From Thereva unica (taxonomy: Eukaryota > Arthropoda > Insecta > Diptera > Therevidae), in the NCBI GenBank assembly GCA_949987705.1, contig OX465282.1, forward strand, positions 127,120,310 through 127,184,309: a DNA stretch of 64,000 nt, read 5' to 3'. Shown one piece after another: positions 34,272 to 45,131 of this stretch (position 1 is its first letter; each line of letters opens with the position of its first letter). Under the pieces are notes generated by a model that saw only the letters and a program-made list of their open reading frames with translations, was not told the DNA's origin and made no database searches. A program made the translations under genes and the position numbers.

Positions 34272-35410
34272 GAGAATAAATAGGTAATTTGGTCATACAT
34301 TATATAAATGTATATTGAATCTAATATCTCACACTTTTATAGGAATAATTTGTTTTTGGTTGATCTATATGAAAAGTTGTTGAAGAGTTGCATGTTGTAT
34401 TTTGAGGTGTTGGGTTTATTTAAATGGTTTAACGTTCGTGGTTTTTAGAGAATAAATAGGTAATTTGGTCATAAATTATATAAATGATAATAAAAGTTGG
34501 TTTTTTGGCATGGCTTTTTCCAACTATAAAATATTTCTTTCATCTTCCAATTTACTTTTATTGTTCTCGAAAAAATTTTTTATTGCAGACTTCTAGATTT
34601 AAATTAAAAAAAGCTATAGAAAATGGCCCTCGAATTTCGAGTGCTGGATGCGGCTATTTGCATTAATTTTAAATATTTTAACGTTCATTGTTTTAACAGA
34701 AAACACAGGCAATTTTGGTCATAGTTCAAATAAATGTATTTTGAATCTAATGACTCCAACTTTTATAGGAATAGTTGGTTTTTCATTCATTGATAAACGT
34801 TGAATTTAGAAGCTTTGAATTGATTTTAAACGTTAGCTGCAGCGGGGCGCACCGGGTCCTAGCTATCCAAAATACAGAAAATAAGCAGTTCATTGCGACA
34901 CTGCATCTGTGTATGAAAATTAATATCTCGAAAAATGATATTACAATGGATGGTTTTTATTGTCGCGATCAACATGTCAGATCCCTAATAGTTTCACATT
35001 TTGTTATTTGGAATTAAAAATACCAAAAAATTGCCTTTTTCAAACTCCCTTACGGTATATTAAAATGTTTCACCTGATTACTACTATTGGCTTATGGGTG
35101 CAGCATAGGTGCCCCGGGTCCCAGCTAGTTTATATAATAAAAATTGATTCGAACAGCCAGAAATTACTACAGCGCGAAAAGTTAGAAGTGGCCGCTCACC
35201 AAGTAAACATTCTACGTAAAAGATGAAATTGCACATGATCCGAGCTGTTAAGACGTCAATAACAACTTGTATGTATGTAGTACAGTAAATATTGAACAAC
35301 AATATGTCTCAAATTCACAGGTATTTAACAAAGGAAAAAGGCTCCGTTATTTAAAAAAATGTCTTCGCTGTTGACGGTCGTACGGTTAATTTATTTTATT
35401 TTAAAATTAG
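34272..35410. repeat. loop of the foldback, with degenerate internal direct repeats
   Basis: The block AGAATAAATAGGTAATTTGGTCATA..TTATATAAATG recurs at about 34272 and 34447. A looser copy lies at about 34693 (CAGGCAATTTTGGTCATA..AAATAAATGTAT). Each of the first and third is followed by TTGAATCTAAT..CTC.AACTTTTATAGGAATA. Two Helitron-like words are embedded, at 34836-34864 and 35085-35129. Confidence 0.6.
35085..35129 (+). mobile_element. possible Helitron 3' terminus
   Basis: TATTGGCTTATGGGTGCAGC followed by GGTGCCCCGGGTCCCAGCTAGT resembles a Helitron 3' end, with a GC-rich hairpin-prone stretch shortly before CTAGT. A very similar phrase is at 44878-44918, and a partial one (CAGCGGGGCGCACCGGGTCC-TAGCTA) at 34836-34864. 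No Rep/helicase frame or 5' TC end was found. Confidence 0.35.
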
Positions 35411-36129
35411 TAAAAAGAATATAAACTTTTATTAAATAGTAGTTTAGAGTCGAAAAATAATGAAATAAAAAACTTGCAGTACAAAAACTTGTCTTTTTTG
35501 CGGCAAAAAAACTTGTCTTTTTTGCGGTGGAGTTTTTTGTACATAAAATTGAAAAACTCCAATTTTAACTTATAGTGCATGATAGTCCAACTCTTAACGA
35601 AGAAAAAGAGCTTCGAAAAAATGTCGTACGAGGTCGAGGAGCTGTAGACGAAGGATTTTACGAAAACGCTTTTTTTACATAAATCGAAATTTCACCCATA
35701 TTTTGCAAAATTTCGAGCCAAAAAAAATAATGAGTTTTCAGATTGCCAAAAGCAACATTTTTACCAAATAAAAAGTTTCTAGGTCGCATCAATAAAAAGA
35801 AAAAAATAAATGAAAAAGAAGCTATTTTTAGCGGTTTTTAGCATTTTTCTCTATGTATAAGACACTAACCAATATTTTGTACCACATCAATTGAAAGATA
35901 ATTTTAATACCTATAACTTTCTAATTTAACTTTTTCGGATCCGAGCTCAACTTTTTGTTTTATTGGCGAAAAACCGGTTTTTTTACTTTTGCGAATTTTT
36001 TAGGTTAAGTTCGCCAATGCAGTTCCGTAAAAAAAAACGCTATCATTCTTCAAATTAAGTGTTCTACACGCCCATATTTTTTTTCCTGCCTTCAATTGTC
36101 TGGAGAATTTCCGTAGATTGATTGGACTA
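35411..36129 (-). repeat. right arm of the 33.5-36.1 kb foldback
   Basis: Reverse complement of the left arm with scattered substitutions and short indels, for example an extra GTACTGCA-type segment near 35475. Confidence 0.85.
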
Positions 36130-36132
36130 TAG

Positions 36133-37155
36133 TAATCGTCTAGTAGTTCTAGTGGCATAGATTCCAGGCGAAACTTATTTTAATTAATTAGGTAAATTCT
36201 GTGAAAATATAAAAAGTTGCGTTCCAAATATCCAAGAATATATCTCACCATAGGGTATAGCTAAGGAAGTATAAGTCCGGAATCGTTCAATTTACCTGTA
36301 AGAGAAAAGAAATAACGATAAATATAAATAAATAAAATTAAAAAAAAATCTTTCACAAAATTATAACTTAAATTTTCATTCATAGTTTCTTCAAAGTCAT
36401 TCAGTGAAAAGTTAAAAGTAAAGAGTGTGAATCAATAATTATTAAACCAAGCGATTCCTTCTGTTTTTCGCTATCATCTTCGTTTCACTAAACAATTTAT
36501 TGATGTCTTTTTGTTTTCATACAATTCTTCTGCGTAATAATTTTTACCATTTCTGTTGTTTCTCAAAGTATTAAATATCGCTTGCTTATCTCAAGACACA
36601 TATCTAGGGTCATAGCGATGAATCAAATCGATTGACTACCGTGAAATTAAGCGAAGCGTATTTATTTGATCAATATAATCCAACTGCAATCCAGATTGCT
36701 GATCCTTTAACAAAGACTCTGTAGATCTTCTTAGGCTTGGCAACAGGTTTAGTAGAATATAAAACTAAATTGGAATATAGGAAGCGCCGGCAGCAACTGA
36801 CGAAAGATCACAGGAATTCCTTTTTTGATCATGAACATTTCAGCCCATGATAAAAGCGCGGTGATTACTTTTAGTGTTATCACGGTGGGAGTGGATTGAT
36901 GGTATTTGAATTTCCTTAAATGAAAAATTAGAGCTATTTCGAAGAATACAACCAGGCTATCATCTAAAGTGGCAAATGAGCGTCATACCGAAAAAGTATT
37001 TCATCTTAGATTCCCCATCAACACCACATCAAAAAAAATCAGCGATACTGAAGGAAGGTATGCCTAATCACTTTCTCATAAGAGCCCTAAGAAGCAAACT
37101 TTGTTTCAAATGACATGGAACAATCTCAAAATCAGCCTTATGTATTTGGTGTTTG
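36133..37155. other. no gene seen
   Basis: AT-rich unique sequence. A 27-codon run ending TAIQIADPLTKTL-stop near 36660-36725 (+) faintly recalls a Copia C-terminus but is too short to call. Confidence 0.35.
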
Positions 37156-37160
37156 CCTTA

Positions 37161-37280
37161 TGTAACCGTAAAGGGTGTCATTTAGTATATTCAATAGACC
37201 GGTTTTCTTTCGTTTACGAAGGTCAAGCAGCATTGAACTTCAATAGTACTGAGTTGGGGTACCGCTGGGTAAAACGATAC
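37161..37280 (+). repeat. 5S rRNA-like module, copy 4
   Basis: GTAACCGTAAAGGGTGTCAT, CAATAGACCGGTTTTCTTTCG, GGTCAAGCAGCATTGAACTT and AATAGTACTGAGTTGGGG with TACCGCTGGGTAAAACGATA follow 5S rRNA end to end. A weak ATGGAACAATCTCAAAAT upstream resembles the GGGAACAAAATTGAG block of the other copies. It is diverged and not a functional gene. Confidence 0.65.
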
Positions 37281-37559
37281 TTACGTCCGCCGCAGTTATT
37301 ATTCACATACTCAAATTTTTCGGTTTTTTTCCATTTTTAAATGAAGCAGCAATGACTTTTCCTCACGGGGGCATTCCTAATGGAGCAAGGTCATACATGC
37401 CCCATCTGCATCCTCTCAAAAGGCTAGTCGGGAGTTTTTTTTTGTGACAGACTAGGGGCTTAGGGAAAGTACCTTTGTACTGTCGACAATCTATTTTTTC
37501 GTATACAATGTCGAACAGCAGCTCTAGCCGGAAGATAGAGAGAAGAGAAGGAAGGAACT

Positions 37560-37805
37560 ATTAGATATATGAAGGAAGTTATTAGATATATGAAGAAAAT
37601 AAATTTTGGTCTCCTTCGGTGGGCAGGACATCTAGCTAGTACAAATAAAGAGCAAATTGTTTAGAAGTTCTTTGCGGTAGAGTTTGTGGGATGCGACAAT
37701 ATCCTGGATCAAGGCGACCTGAGCATAGGGATACAAAATTAGACGGTATAGTCTCGCAATTTGAATCGGTGAAGGGATAAGTTACGAAAGCGCAGGACCG
37801 GATTC
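37560..37805 (+). pseudogene. LINE C-terminal remnant
   Basis: The frame KINFGLLRWAGHLASTNKEQ matches the (R/L)LRWAGH(V/L) motif at the C-terminus of RTE/CR1-type LINEs. A decayed LDGIVSQFESVKG and VTKAQDR follow, equal to W.DGV..DL..LGV.NW...AQDR. Stops interrupt it. The 5S-like copy 4 lies 280 bp upstream on the same strand. Confidence 0.55.
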
Positions 37806-37964
37806 TTACTCTTTGGTTATTTCCAAGTATTATAGCTTCAGCATAAGCGCTGCCATAGTAATTTTTTACGAGCCCCCTTTTTTCTCTCTGCCTATAATAA
37901 TTTAAGTAAGTGTGCGATGAATTGTCTCACTACTTCCTATCTAGGCATAACTGGGAGCTGTTAT

Positions 37965-38360
37965 TAACCTCTTTTAAAGCCTCCAACCAACAGAGTAGCA
38001 GGCCTTGTGCTTGTCATCGTTGAATAGTAGCATGCAATGTGCGTGGCCCTCTTGGAATCCTTCAGGCACATCGACGTTGTGTTCTTCAAGAATTTTTATT
38101 CTTTTCGTTTGTTGTCTTCAACTGTTACTGTCAAAAAACGTCTGATGGGTCTGCGCTGCATGTTCAGGATCTCTTTTTACTGTGGCCTGCAGTAACTTAA
38201 TTGCCATCTTAATCTGCCTACGCGTGTTGGATCGGTGAGATGGCTCATTTATCGATGAGGGTTTTTACCATGTCTCTAGCAATGAAGAGATAGTATGATT
38301 TTGAACCCCGGCATTGTGAAAGTAACAGGCTGTTAAACTTTTTGTTCTCATCAATACCTG
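37965..38360 (-). pseudogene. decayed protein-coding fragment of unknown family
   Basis: The minus strand reads TGIDENKKFNSLLLSQCRGS and KSYYLFIARDMVKTLIDK. It shifts frame near 38260 into PSHRSNTRRQIKMAIKLLQA, TVKRDPEHAAQTHQTFFDSN, a TGA, and KILEEHNVDVPEGFQEGHAH then CMLLFNDDKHKACYSVGWRL-stop near 37976. Two long, protein-like, nearly continuous frames on the same strand are unlikely by chance. The family is not recognised. A transposon ORF or a host pseudogene are both possible. Confidence 0.4.
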
Positions 38361-41300
38361 TAGGTCTTTCTCATGGATACCTGTGATTTTTCGGTGCTAT
38401 AAGAAACTACGCAATATGAGAAACTCCCATCTAGCCAAGAAAGGGGTTTTTTATTATAATAGATTTCAATAAAGTAACAAAATGTGAAGGAGCAACTGAA
38501 GACAAAGAAAATAAATTCTTCCCATTAACTAATTTGAAAACATAAAATTTTAATGAAACGTTACGCAATTTGAAACACAACTTTTTTGCTGTTTCCAATG
38601 CCGCATGTAAATTCGAAATAAAATATGGATTAAAATTTTCTTGGAATTTTTCCACGCATTTTCCCATAACCTTGAGATTATATTACCATCAACCGTAAAA
38701 TTCCTTAAACCCAAACCAATACAATTTAACCCAAGATCTTGTCTTTAAAACACACTCAACTGTTAAGCTTAAGCCATTGAAATATACATTTTCGTTAACC
38801 GTCTTGAAATTGAGAATAAGGCTCTCTCCACACACACACACAGCATATAAACCCCATTCAAGATTCACTAAATCTCTTGTATAATTGTATTAAATTATTA
38901 ACGAATCACCAGCCGAAAGGATCGCTGCATGTGTTCGCTCCTTAATTATTCGTGCGCTAAGTGAATCCTTGCCTTGTCATGGCTTGAAAAATCCTTGGCC
39001 TGAATTTGTGTGCCATTAATTCGTACGGCAATTAATTTTTTAAAAGGTGGTAATTACACTGCAATCAGGATCTCTGCTTCGTCGTCGCCTTGCTGTTATT
39101 GAAGCAAACATCCCCATTTGCCAGCTGCTATCATTCCCAGAGATAAAGCATGCATATAACCTTCAAGTCAATCTGGTGTGTAGCATGGCATGGCAAATAC
39201 TGTCGCGGCCGTGATGTGATTCACAAAAGGCGGTCAAAATTGTATGAAAATTCACAAATGTCATCATGACGTTGGTGACGAAACAAGTGCTAAAAGGCAG
39301 AAAATGACTGGAAGGTAATACCTTTCGTGATTGTGCTGCGGCTGTCTTTCAGGTAGGGGACAATAAAACAGGGAGGAAGGAGCCCTGCCACCATGGCAGC
39401 GTGTCATTTGAATAAAATACACTACCGTTGGCGAAATTAACTTTTCTCCCTGGGGTTTCCTTCATCATAGTTCATCACTTTTAAATTTTATTACAATGAG
39501 TGCTTTGAAAGCGGCTTCCACAGAGCAGAGCGGGATGGAGGAGTGTATGGGTCCATATTCCGGGAAGACGGTGCCTTAGGGCGGTCCTGGCAAACATTAT
39601 GGTACCACTTGAGTCACGTTGCTTCTATGGCTTCTACTTCCTTACAACTGTTATGAGGCAAAATAGGTAGGAGCATGGCCTATCAAGTAGCAGATCTAGC
39701 TTTGTGCCGCCATAGCAATGAGACAAGCCCGTGAATAACCCTATCTGCGGAGGGGTGGGTCGTTGGGGGTATAGCCATTCAAGAGCCCATCTATTTTCGG
39801 CGACGCTATTAAATTGAAATGTGCAGAAAGACAAGTGATTGAGGTGAGACATTGAGTTCGCTCGTTCGTCAGAGAGTTTAAATTTCCGAAGCTGCTTAAT
39901 CAGAGTAATGGAGAGACAAGCGATAGAGTCCTTGTTGAGAGAGCTGGGCCTGAAAGGTACTCTCGGAATACAAATTCCATGAAAAGCGGGTAGGTAGGGG
40001 ATGCTAATAACTCCAATCTTAATTACCTGGTATTTTCCCATGAAAACATGGAAAAGCCTGTCCCCTTGCCAGCCCTCGAAGGGAAATCGATCGTTTTTCA
40101 TTTCTGCTCCGCTAACCAAGCAGAGATTAATTCCTCGAAAGGAGAAAATCCGAAAAACCTTTATCTCATCGAGAGAGTTTTATGGAAAAGTTTTGCGATT
40201 TATCTGCTTCGCAGGGCAATTTTTCATAACAGGAACTTGGTGGGTAATCCTAATCCACGTAAATTATGCTTAAAAAGTCTTCCGCTCGCTCAACAGTTCC
40301 GCCCCCACCCCGTCTACCCCGTGCCAAAACCCTCAACGACTATGACACAACAATTACCAGGCGGACGGCATTTTAGCACCATCCCTCGAGTTCATGATAA
40401 AAATAAGCTCTTGCTACGGCGGGGCGGATCGGATAACACTCGAAAGACAAAAGGTCAAAAGGATGCGCGGGGTTGGGGGTACATAAATGGAAAAGAGGGC
40501 AAAGTACCCCCAAAAGTTATCCGACCAACCGCAAAATTGGAAGATTTCAGAGCACACTTTCCTCGTTTTTATTTTTACTTTCAATCCCGAGGAGGCGATA
40601 AAAAACGTCCGAAATGAGATAGCCTCGGGCATCCTGGCCAGTGCTCCGACATAGCATATACCTTCCCAGGCAGGACATCTCCATGGCTTACATTATGCTT
40701 ACTGGATACCATACACAGGACCTAACGGCGTCTTCATGTATTGTTTATGCTTAACGCTCGATAGGATTCAGAATTCGGCAGCACAACCTTAGCCTCCGAA
40801 CAGCATCTGGTCAGAAAGGCCGTCAGGCCGTCGTGAAATTCTAATACCCTATGTCAACGCAGGGGTGCGAACTGCGGTGGTGGGGGATGATTGCAGGGGC
40901 TTATCACTACCCAAAATGGAGTAAAAAGTAGCCGAGGCCATAAAGAATCTCGAATTTGAGCGCTGTCATCGCTAAATGGGATTAAAGTTGACAGCGAGAC
41001 AATACAGCACTGAAATGCAGGACTTAACGAGACACCTTCCCCGGGAAGCTTAGCCGCACGGCACGCTGTGGAAATTTAAATTAGGTTAGAGCTCTTGCGG
41101 CCACCAACTTTGTGGAAACTTTTTTTTTCTACTAATTTTTTTTTTAGGTCAGTGTAGAATTTACGGAAAGTTTAAAACAACACAAAACTTCATAAAGGGT
41201 GTTGACTGGTGAATTTTAAAAGAGTTTCGACAAGGGAATGCTTAAGTGGATTCGAGCGGATGTGGACGAGGAATACTTGATGTTGATTAAGAGAAAGTAA

Positions 41301-42130
41301 ATGGGGTAGTTTCTATTTTCAAACGGGCTTTGTTATGTGGAGGATGGGGTAGTTGGTATGAGCTATCTCTATATGGAAGAAGATATACACTATACTATGT
41401 GTGATCAAAGAAAAATGAAATTGAATAGCGGACCAAACTTTTATATTTAACTTGGAGAACTTTGTATTTTGTGGGTAACTCAGCGGTTGAAAGAGTACTT
41501 TGGCTCGTCTAAAAAGGAATTTTCTGTTGATATCCAAATTCCGACTTAAAATGCATAAAGCTGAAAAGTATACAAGGTGGAGCCAAGGGTGGAAAGGACG
41601 TGTGATTTTGACAACATGAACAAGATATGCTTGTCGAACACGAATTGTGTGACGCAAAACTTTCACCAAATAGAATGTTTCTATGGATGATTTTTTTTAA
41701 AGTATAACTTTGTTATTAAAGAAAATTTATATGAAATAAAAAAGCTCTTATAAAAGACGGCTAGATAGCTGGCCCAACCCAATACCATTTGCATTGAAGA
41801 GATATAAGAAAAAAAACGAGAAGCGGATGTGGCAAGAGATCACGCCTTGACATTTTTTATGGAGCAGGAGGCTAAGCAAGAAGTTTCACTGAAACAAAAG
41901 GCAGTGACACAGCAAGAAGTCGAAGAGAAGTCACCGTCCGTTTTGAGCCGTTTGAATTAATAGAATGATCCATAGTAGGTAGTATAGCAACGGCGTTCCG
42001 AGCACAGTGAAGTCAGAGGTTGTGCGCTCGGATATGAGCTTTATCCACGACAAGAATCTATGTGCTTGAGGTTCTGTGCTGGCGTTAATCCCACCTGTGT
42101 GAAATTATTTAAGCTCCCCACTGATGGGTT
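38361..42130. other. no gene seen
   Basis: About 3.8 kb of unique DNA with scattered chance frames. The longest, 189 codons at 40048-40617 (+), overlaps a 161-codon frame on the other strand at 39634-40119. Neither has a recognisable domain. A CA simple repeat lies near 38830. The segments near 38.9-39.5 kb hold several TAATTA and CAATTAAT cores but no firm element. Confidence 0.4.
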
Positions 42131-42133
42131 AGT

Positions 42134-42438
42134 GGCCTCGATTCCCAGATCCGACGGCGGGGAAGTGAGTTGCGGATTTGACACTTTGCGATTCTCAAAT
42201 CCGCAACCCCGAATTTCTTTTTGACATTTTCCGCGCTGTAAAAGTGTGATCCGCAACAAATTTTCTGCGGATTTGAACAACAAATGCGCCTAAGATAATC
42301 CGACATCGTATATTTCATTATCGCGTGAGTCTTCACTCCGAATTTTCGATTTAAACCAATCCGGGACTGCGGATTTGAGAATCGCAAAGTGTCAAATCCG
42401 CACTCACTTCCCTCCCGTCGGATCTGGGAATCGAGGCC
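42134..42438. mobile_element. 305-bp MITE with about 80-bp inverted ends
   Basis: The left end GGCCTCGATTCCCAGATCCG is mirrored at the right end, and the inverted repeats extend about 80 bp with few mismatches. AGT flanks both sides (42131-42133 and 42439-42441). Within each arm TGCGGATTTG...CAAATCCGCA forms a second, smaller palindrome, giving a branched hairpin. It has no coding capacity. Confidence 0.8.
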
Positions 42439-42441
42439 AGT

Positions 42442-42945
42442 GTGTCTGGGTTTAGCTGTCATGCTGGGGACCCTTGGGTAAGAATCAGCAGTCTTGGCTG
42501 TACTTTGGATGAGCTTTCACGTTGGAGGTTGAATCTGCAAACCAATTTCGCAGTAGTGGGTCCTGCATGCGATTTTTTGGGGGAATATATTTTCGCGCTG
42601 GGTTCTTGGGTGGCATCTGGAACTGAAATAGTTAGTAAAAACAGACATCAAAGAACCCAACAGATTGGTCCATTCCGCCAAGATATCGTAACCATTCAAA
42701 ATTTGGAAAAAGGAGAAACATTTAGGGTAGCGATTAAGATACCAATCCTTAGTAAAATCTGTCTAGAAGTATAGCTACACCAACCATGGCCAAAGAGATA
42801 TAAATTTTCGGGACCGATCCCCGTGGTAGGATTTTGGCGAGAAGCTCAAAACCTCTGCTTGTAAAAGAATTCTTGTAATGAAATCAAGACATGGCTTCAA
42901 GTTTTTTATTGTTTTTAGCTTTTTTTAAAAAAAAAGCTTATACAG
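42442..42945. other. no gene recognised
   Basis: A 110-codon open frame at 42442-42774 (+) has no identifiable domain. Confidence 0.35.
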
Positions 42946-42949
42946 AGGC

Positions 42950-43206
42950 TCTGTCCGTCTGTCTGTCTGTCTATCTGTGACCTTCTTTCATCTCTGAAAG
43001 TACTGTCGCTACAGACTTTGGCCACATCTCAAATTGTAGCTCTTGATCAAGAGACCTAAAACTGAGAAAATGGTCTGGAAATTCTAACCGGAAGTATATT
43101 TAACAACAAAAAAGAGATTTCTAATAAAGTACATATATCGGTCGCCTAGAGCTAAGACGCTGGAATGCTAAGCCGGGGAACCAAGTTCAAGCCTCGGCCG
43201 GCCGTG
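42950..43206 (+). repeat. tRNA-like repeat, probable SINE
   Basis: It starts with a (GTCT)n-type tract at 42953-42976. At 43139-43206 a tRNA-like segment has an A-box-like CGCCTAGAGCTAAGACGC and a B-box-like AAGTTCAAGCCTCGG, folding toward GGCC at the end. Too many mismatches exist for a real tRNA. A T-run follows. Confidence 0.4.
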
Positions 43207-43847
43207 GTGAAATAATTTTTTTTTTACTTCGGTGGAACATTTTTTGAATCTATCACTAAATTATATTATTTAATAATGATACTCAGGAGAACATAAACAT
43301 TTACTTATGTAATTAAAAGTGAAAAAATATCATTTTCTTGATTTTTTATGGTCATCTAGTCTGAAGTGTTATTCAACAGAAAGAATACCATGAAAAAGCG
43401 TAATTAGTGGCTAGTCTCTAGGCACAACATCCTACTAGTTATGGGTCATTCTGAAGACGACAGGCTGAAGTAATTAGCAATATCGGGAAGTCCGCTTTAA
43501 CTTGATTCTATTTCGATTCTATTCTTTTCAGCATGCAAAATGTCATTTTGACATAAAACAGCTAATTTCGAAAATTGGAAGGGGTGAACACATGAGCAGA
43601 CATATCACAGCTGAATTCCCGATGAGTTATTAATTCGGATAGATTTTTTCTCCAATGGGTAGTAGTAAGCTTGATTTGGAAGATAAAGGAAGGTTAGGGG
43701 TCCGCAGGGTGCTTGAGTAGATGTTGAACAGTACCGGGCTAACTGATGCAATGTAATGCCTGCTTGGACCCTCACTTCAGCGATCGATATAGGATACGGA
43801 ACTCGCGTGATCAAGCTGAAAGTCATTAACAGTGCTGGCTGTCTGTT

Positions 43848-43970
43848 CTTCTTAAGCTGCTTTACCACAGGGATCTGGTCCTGGCTGTTATCTCCATCGG
43901 TCACGATGTGCCGATATTACCTAGTTTGGCATCCCCAAGGTCTGAGCATACTGGTCTACGATAACCTTCC
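43848..43970 (-). pseudogene. LINE 3' end fragment, diverged copy
   Basis: ACCACAGGGATCTGGTCCTGGC and CTAGTTTGGCATCCCCAAGGTCTGAGC align with 50563-50690, which is the 3' coding end of a LINE. The orientation is minus, and the tail is lost or short. Confidence 0.5.
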
Positions 43971-43984
43971 AGTGTTTTAAGGAT

Positions 43985-44867
43985 ACGGAATCGGTGAAGA
44001 GTGCTCGATTATGTAAATACTCATGAGTAGAATCGAAAGGAAATTACACAATGAGTACTTGAGAATTGATGATTACTTTTTTGACATCTCTGCGAACGGC
44101 CTTAATGTAACGTCATCTAAAATTGCGCTCGGCAGAGGCATCCATATCTCTGTTACAGATATACGGCGATACGATCGGTAAGGTACGAATACGAGTGGTA
44201 CGGCGAGTAGGTATTCCTGCTTGATCTATTTTGCTCTCTCGAACCCTTCGGGTAGCTCTGGTGTACCGATATGATAAAATCTGAAACTTTTGTATGGGAG
44301 GTACTTTTCAAATTACTGCTAAAGATCTCCGATCCATTTTATTTTAGTTTTTTTTCGTAAAAACTACGATTCCCAAAGTTTCAGATCGATCGGAGGTGAT
44401 TTAGGTGTAGTCGGCGTACAATAGGTACTAAGGAAGCAGATTTTTATCGAAGGACGCGGTTCCCTGAGCTTGAATTGAATAGATGCTCCAGGCTGTACAA
44501 GCAAAACATTTCTTATCAATTTGATTTTGGCGTTGGTTTGAATGCAGAATGAGATTTCATTTGCAGTGATTGAATTTGAACCAGATAGAAACATTTTACA
44601 TGTAACATCAACAAAAACTCCCGTATTGCGGTGCGAAACGTGAAAAATTATAATTTGCACACATGCATTACAAGCCGGCATAGCATCTGACCACGACAGG
44701 GGTGGCAGTGAGGCCGTTTAATTATGATTGGGAATATAAATGAACGGGTAATTTGAGGTTTTAAACGAACGGAGTAACCCTTTTTTTTCGAATGTATTTT
44801 CGTGGTGGTATTTGAGACTCTCACTGCTCATGGAGATTCGATTTTGAGATTCCCAATTGTTTTGGCG
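43985..44867. other. no gene seen
   Basis: Unique DNA. The 105-codon minus frame at 44364-44681 has no recognised domain. It could be the body of a non-autonomous Helitron ending at 44918. Confidence 0.3.
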
Positions 44868-44877
44868 CACGCCATAC

Positions 44878-44918
44878 TATTGGTTTATGGGTGCAGTAAG
44901 GCACACCGGATTTCAGCT
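44878..44918 (+). mobile_element. possible Helitron 3' terminus
   Basis: TATTGGTTTATGGGTGCAGT, AGGCACACCGG and CAGCTAGT repeat the phrase at 35085-35129 almost word for word, ending in CTAGT. Shared ends at unrelated sites support a mobile family. Confidence 0.35.
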
Positions 44919-45131
44919 AGTATCTAATAAACTCTTTGAAATTAAATCCGTTTTAAATGAAGTTACCTCTTCTAGATTCATCATAGTAATAGCTTCCTAG
45001 CAAGACATCACTTGTCAAAATCCGAGAACTCGTTAAAAATCGTGCAAAAATTACGTTACAAGTATCACGAACTTTTCAAACATTTTTTGACAGGGTATTG
45101 TTTCCCACGTAATACGGTTACTGAAAATTAA

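Larger units (their letters stand above)
33558..36129. mobile_element. 2.57 kb foldback element with long inverted arms
   Basis: The ends are TAGTCCAATCAATCTACGG and its reverse complement. The left arm (33558-34271) and right arm (35411-36129) are inverted copies of about 715 bp with few differences. TAG flanks both ends (33555-33557 and 36130-36132), a possible 3-bp duplication. The loop of about 1.14 kb is different DNA with its own internal direct repeats. No transposase is present. The open frame of 124 codons in the left arm is AT-rich and unlike any known protein. Confidence 0.85.

Noticed and set aside
36655..36726. Possible Copia integrase/RNase H C-terminus
   Set aside because: Only the words QIADPLTKTL recall Copia; no upstream RT, RNase H or LTR is present.
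40048..40617. 189-codon open frame on the plus strand
   Set aside because: No domain, no codon bias, and overlapping long frames on the other strand. It looks like chance in GC-richer DNA.
43139..43206. Possible genuine tRNA gene
   Set aside because: The B-box-like part is present, but acceptor and anticodon stems do not pair; better explained as a SINE head.
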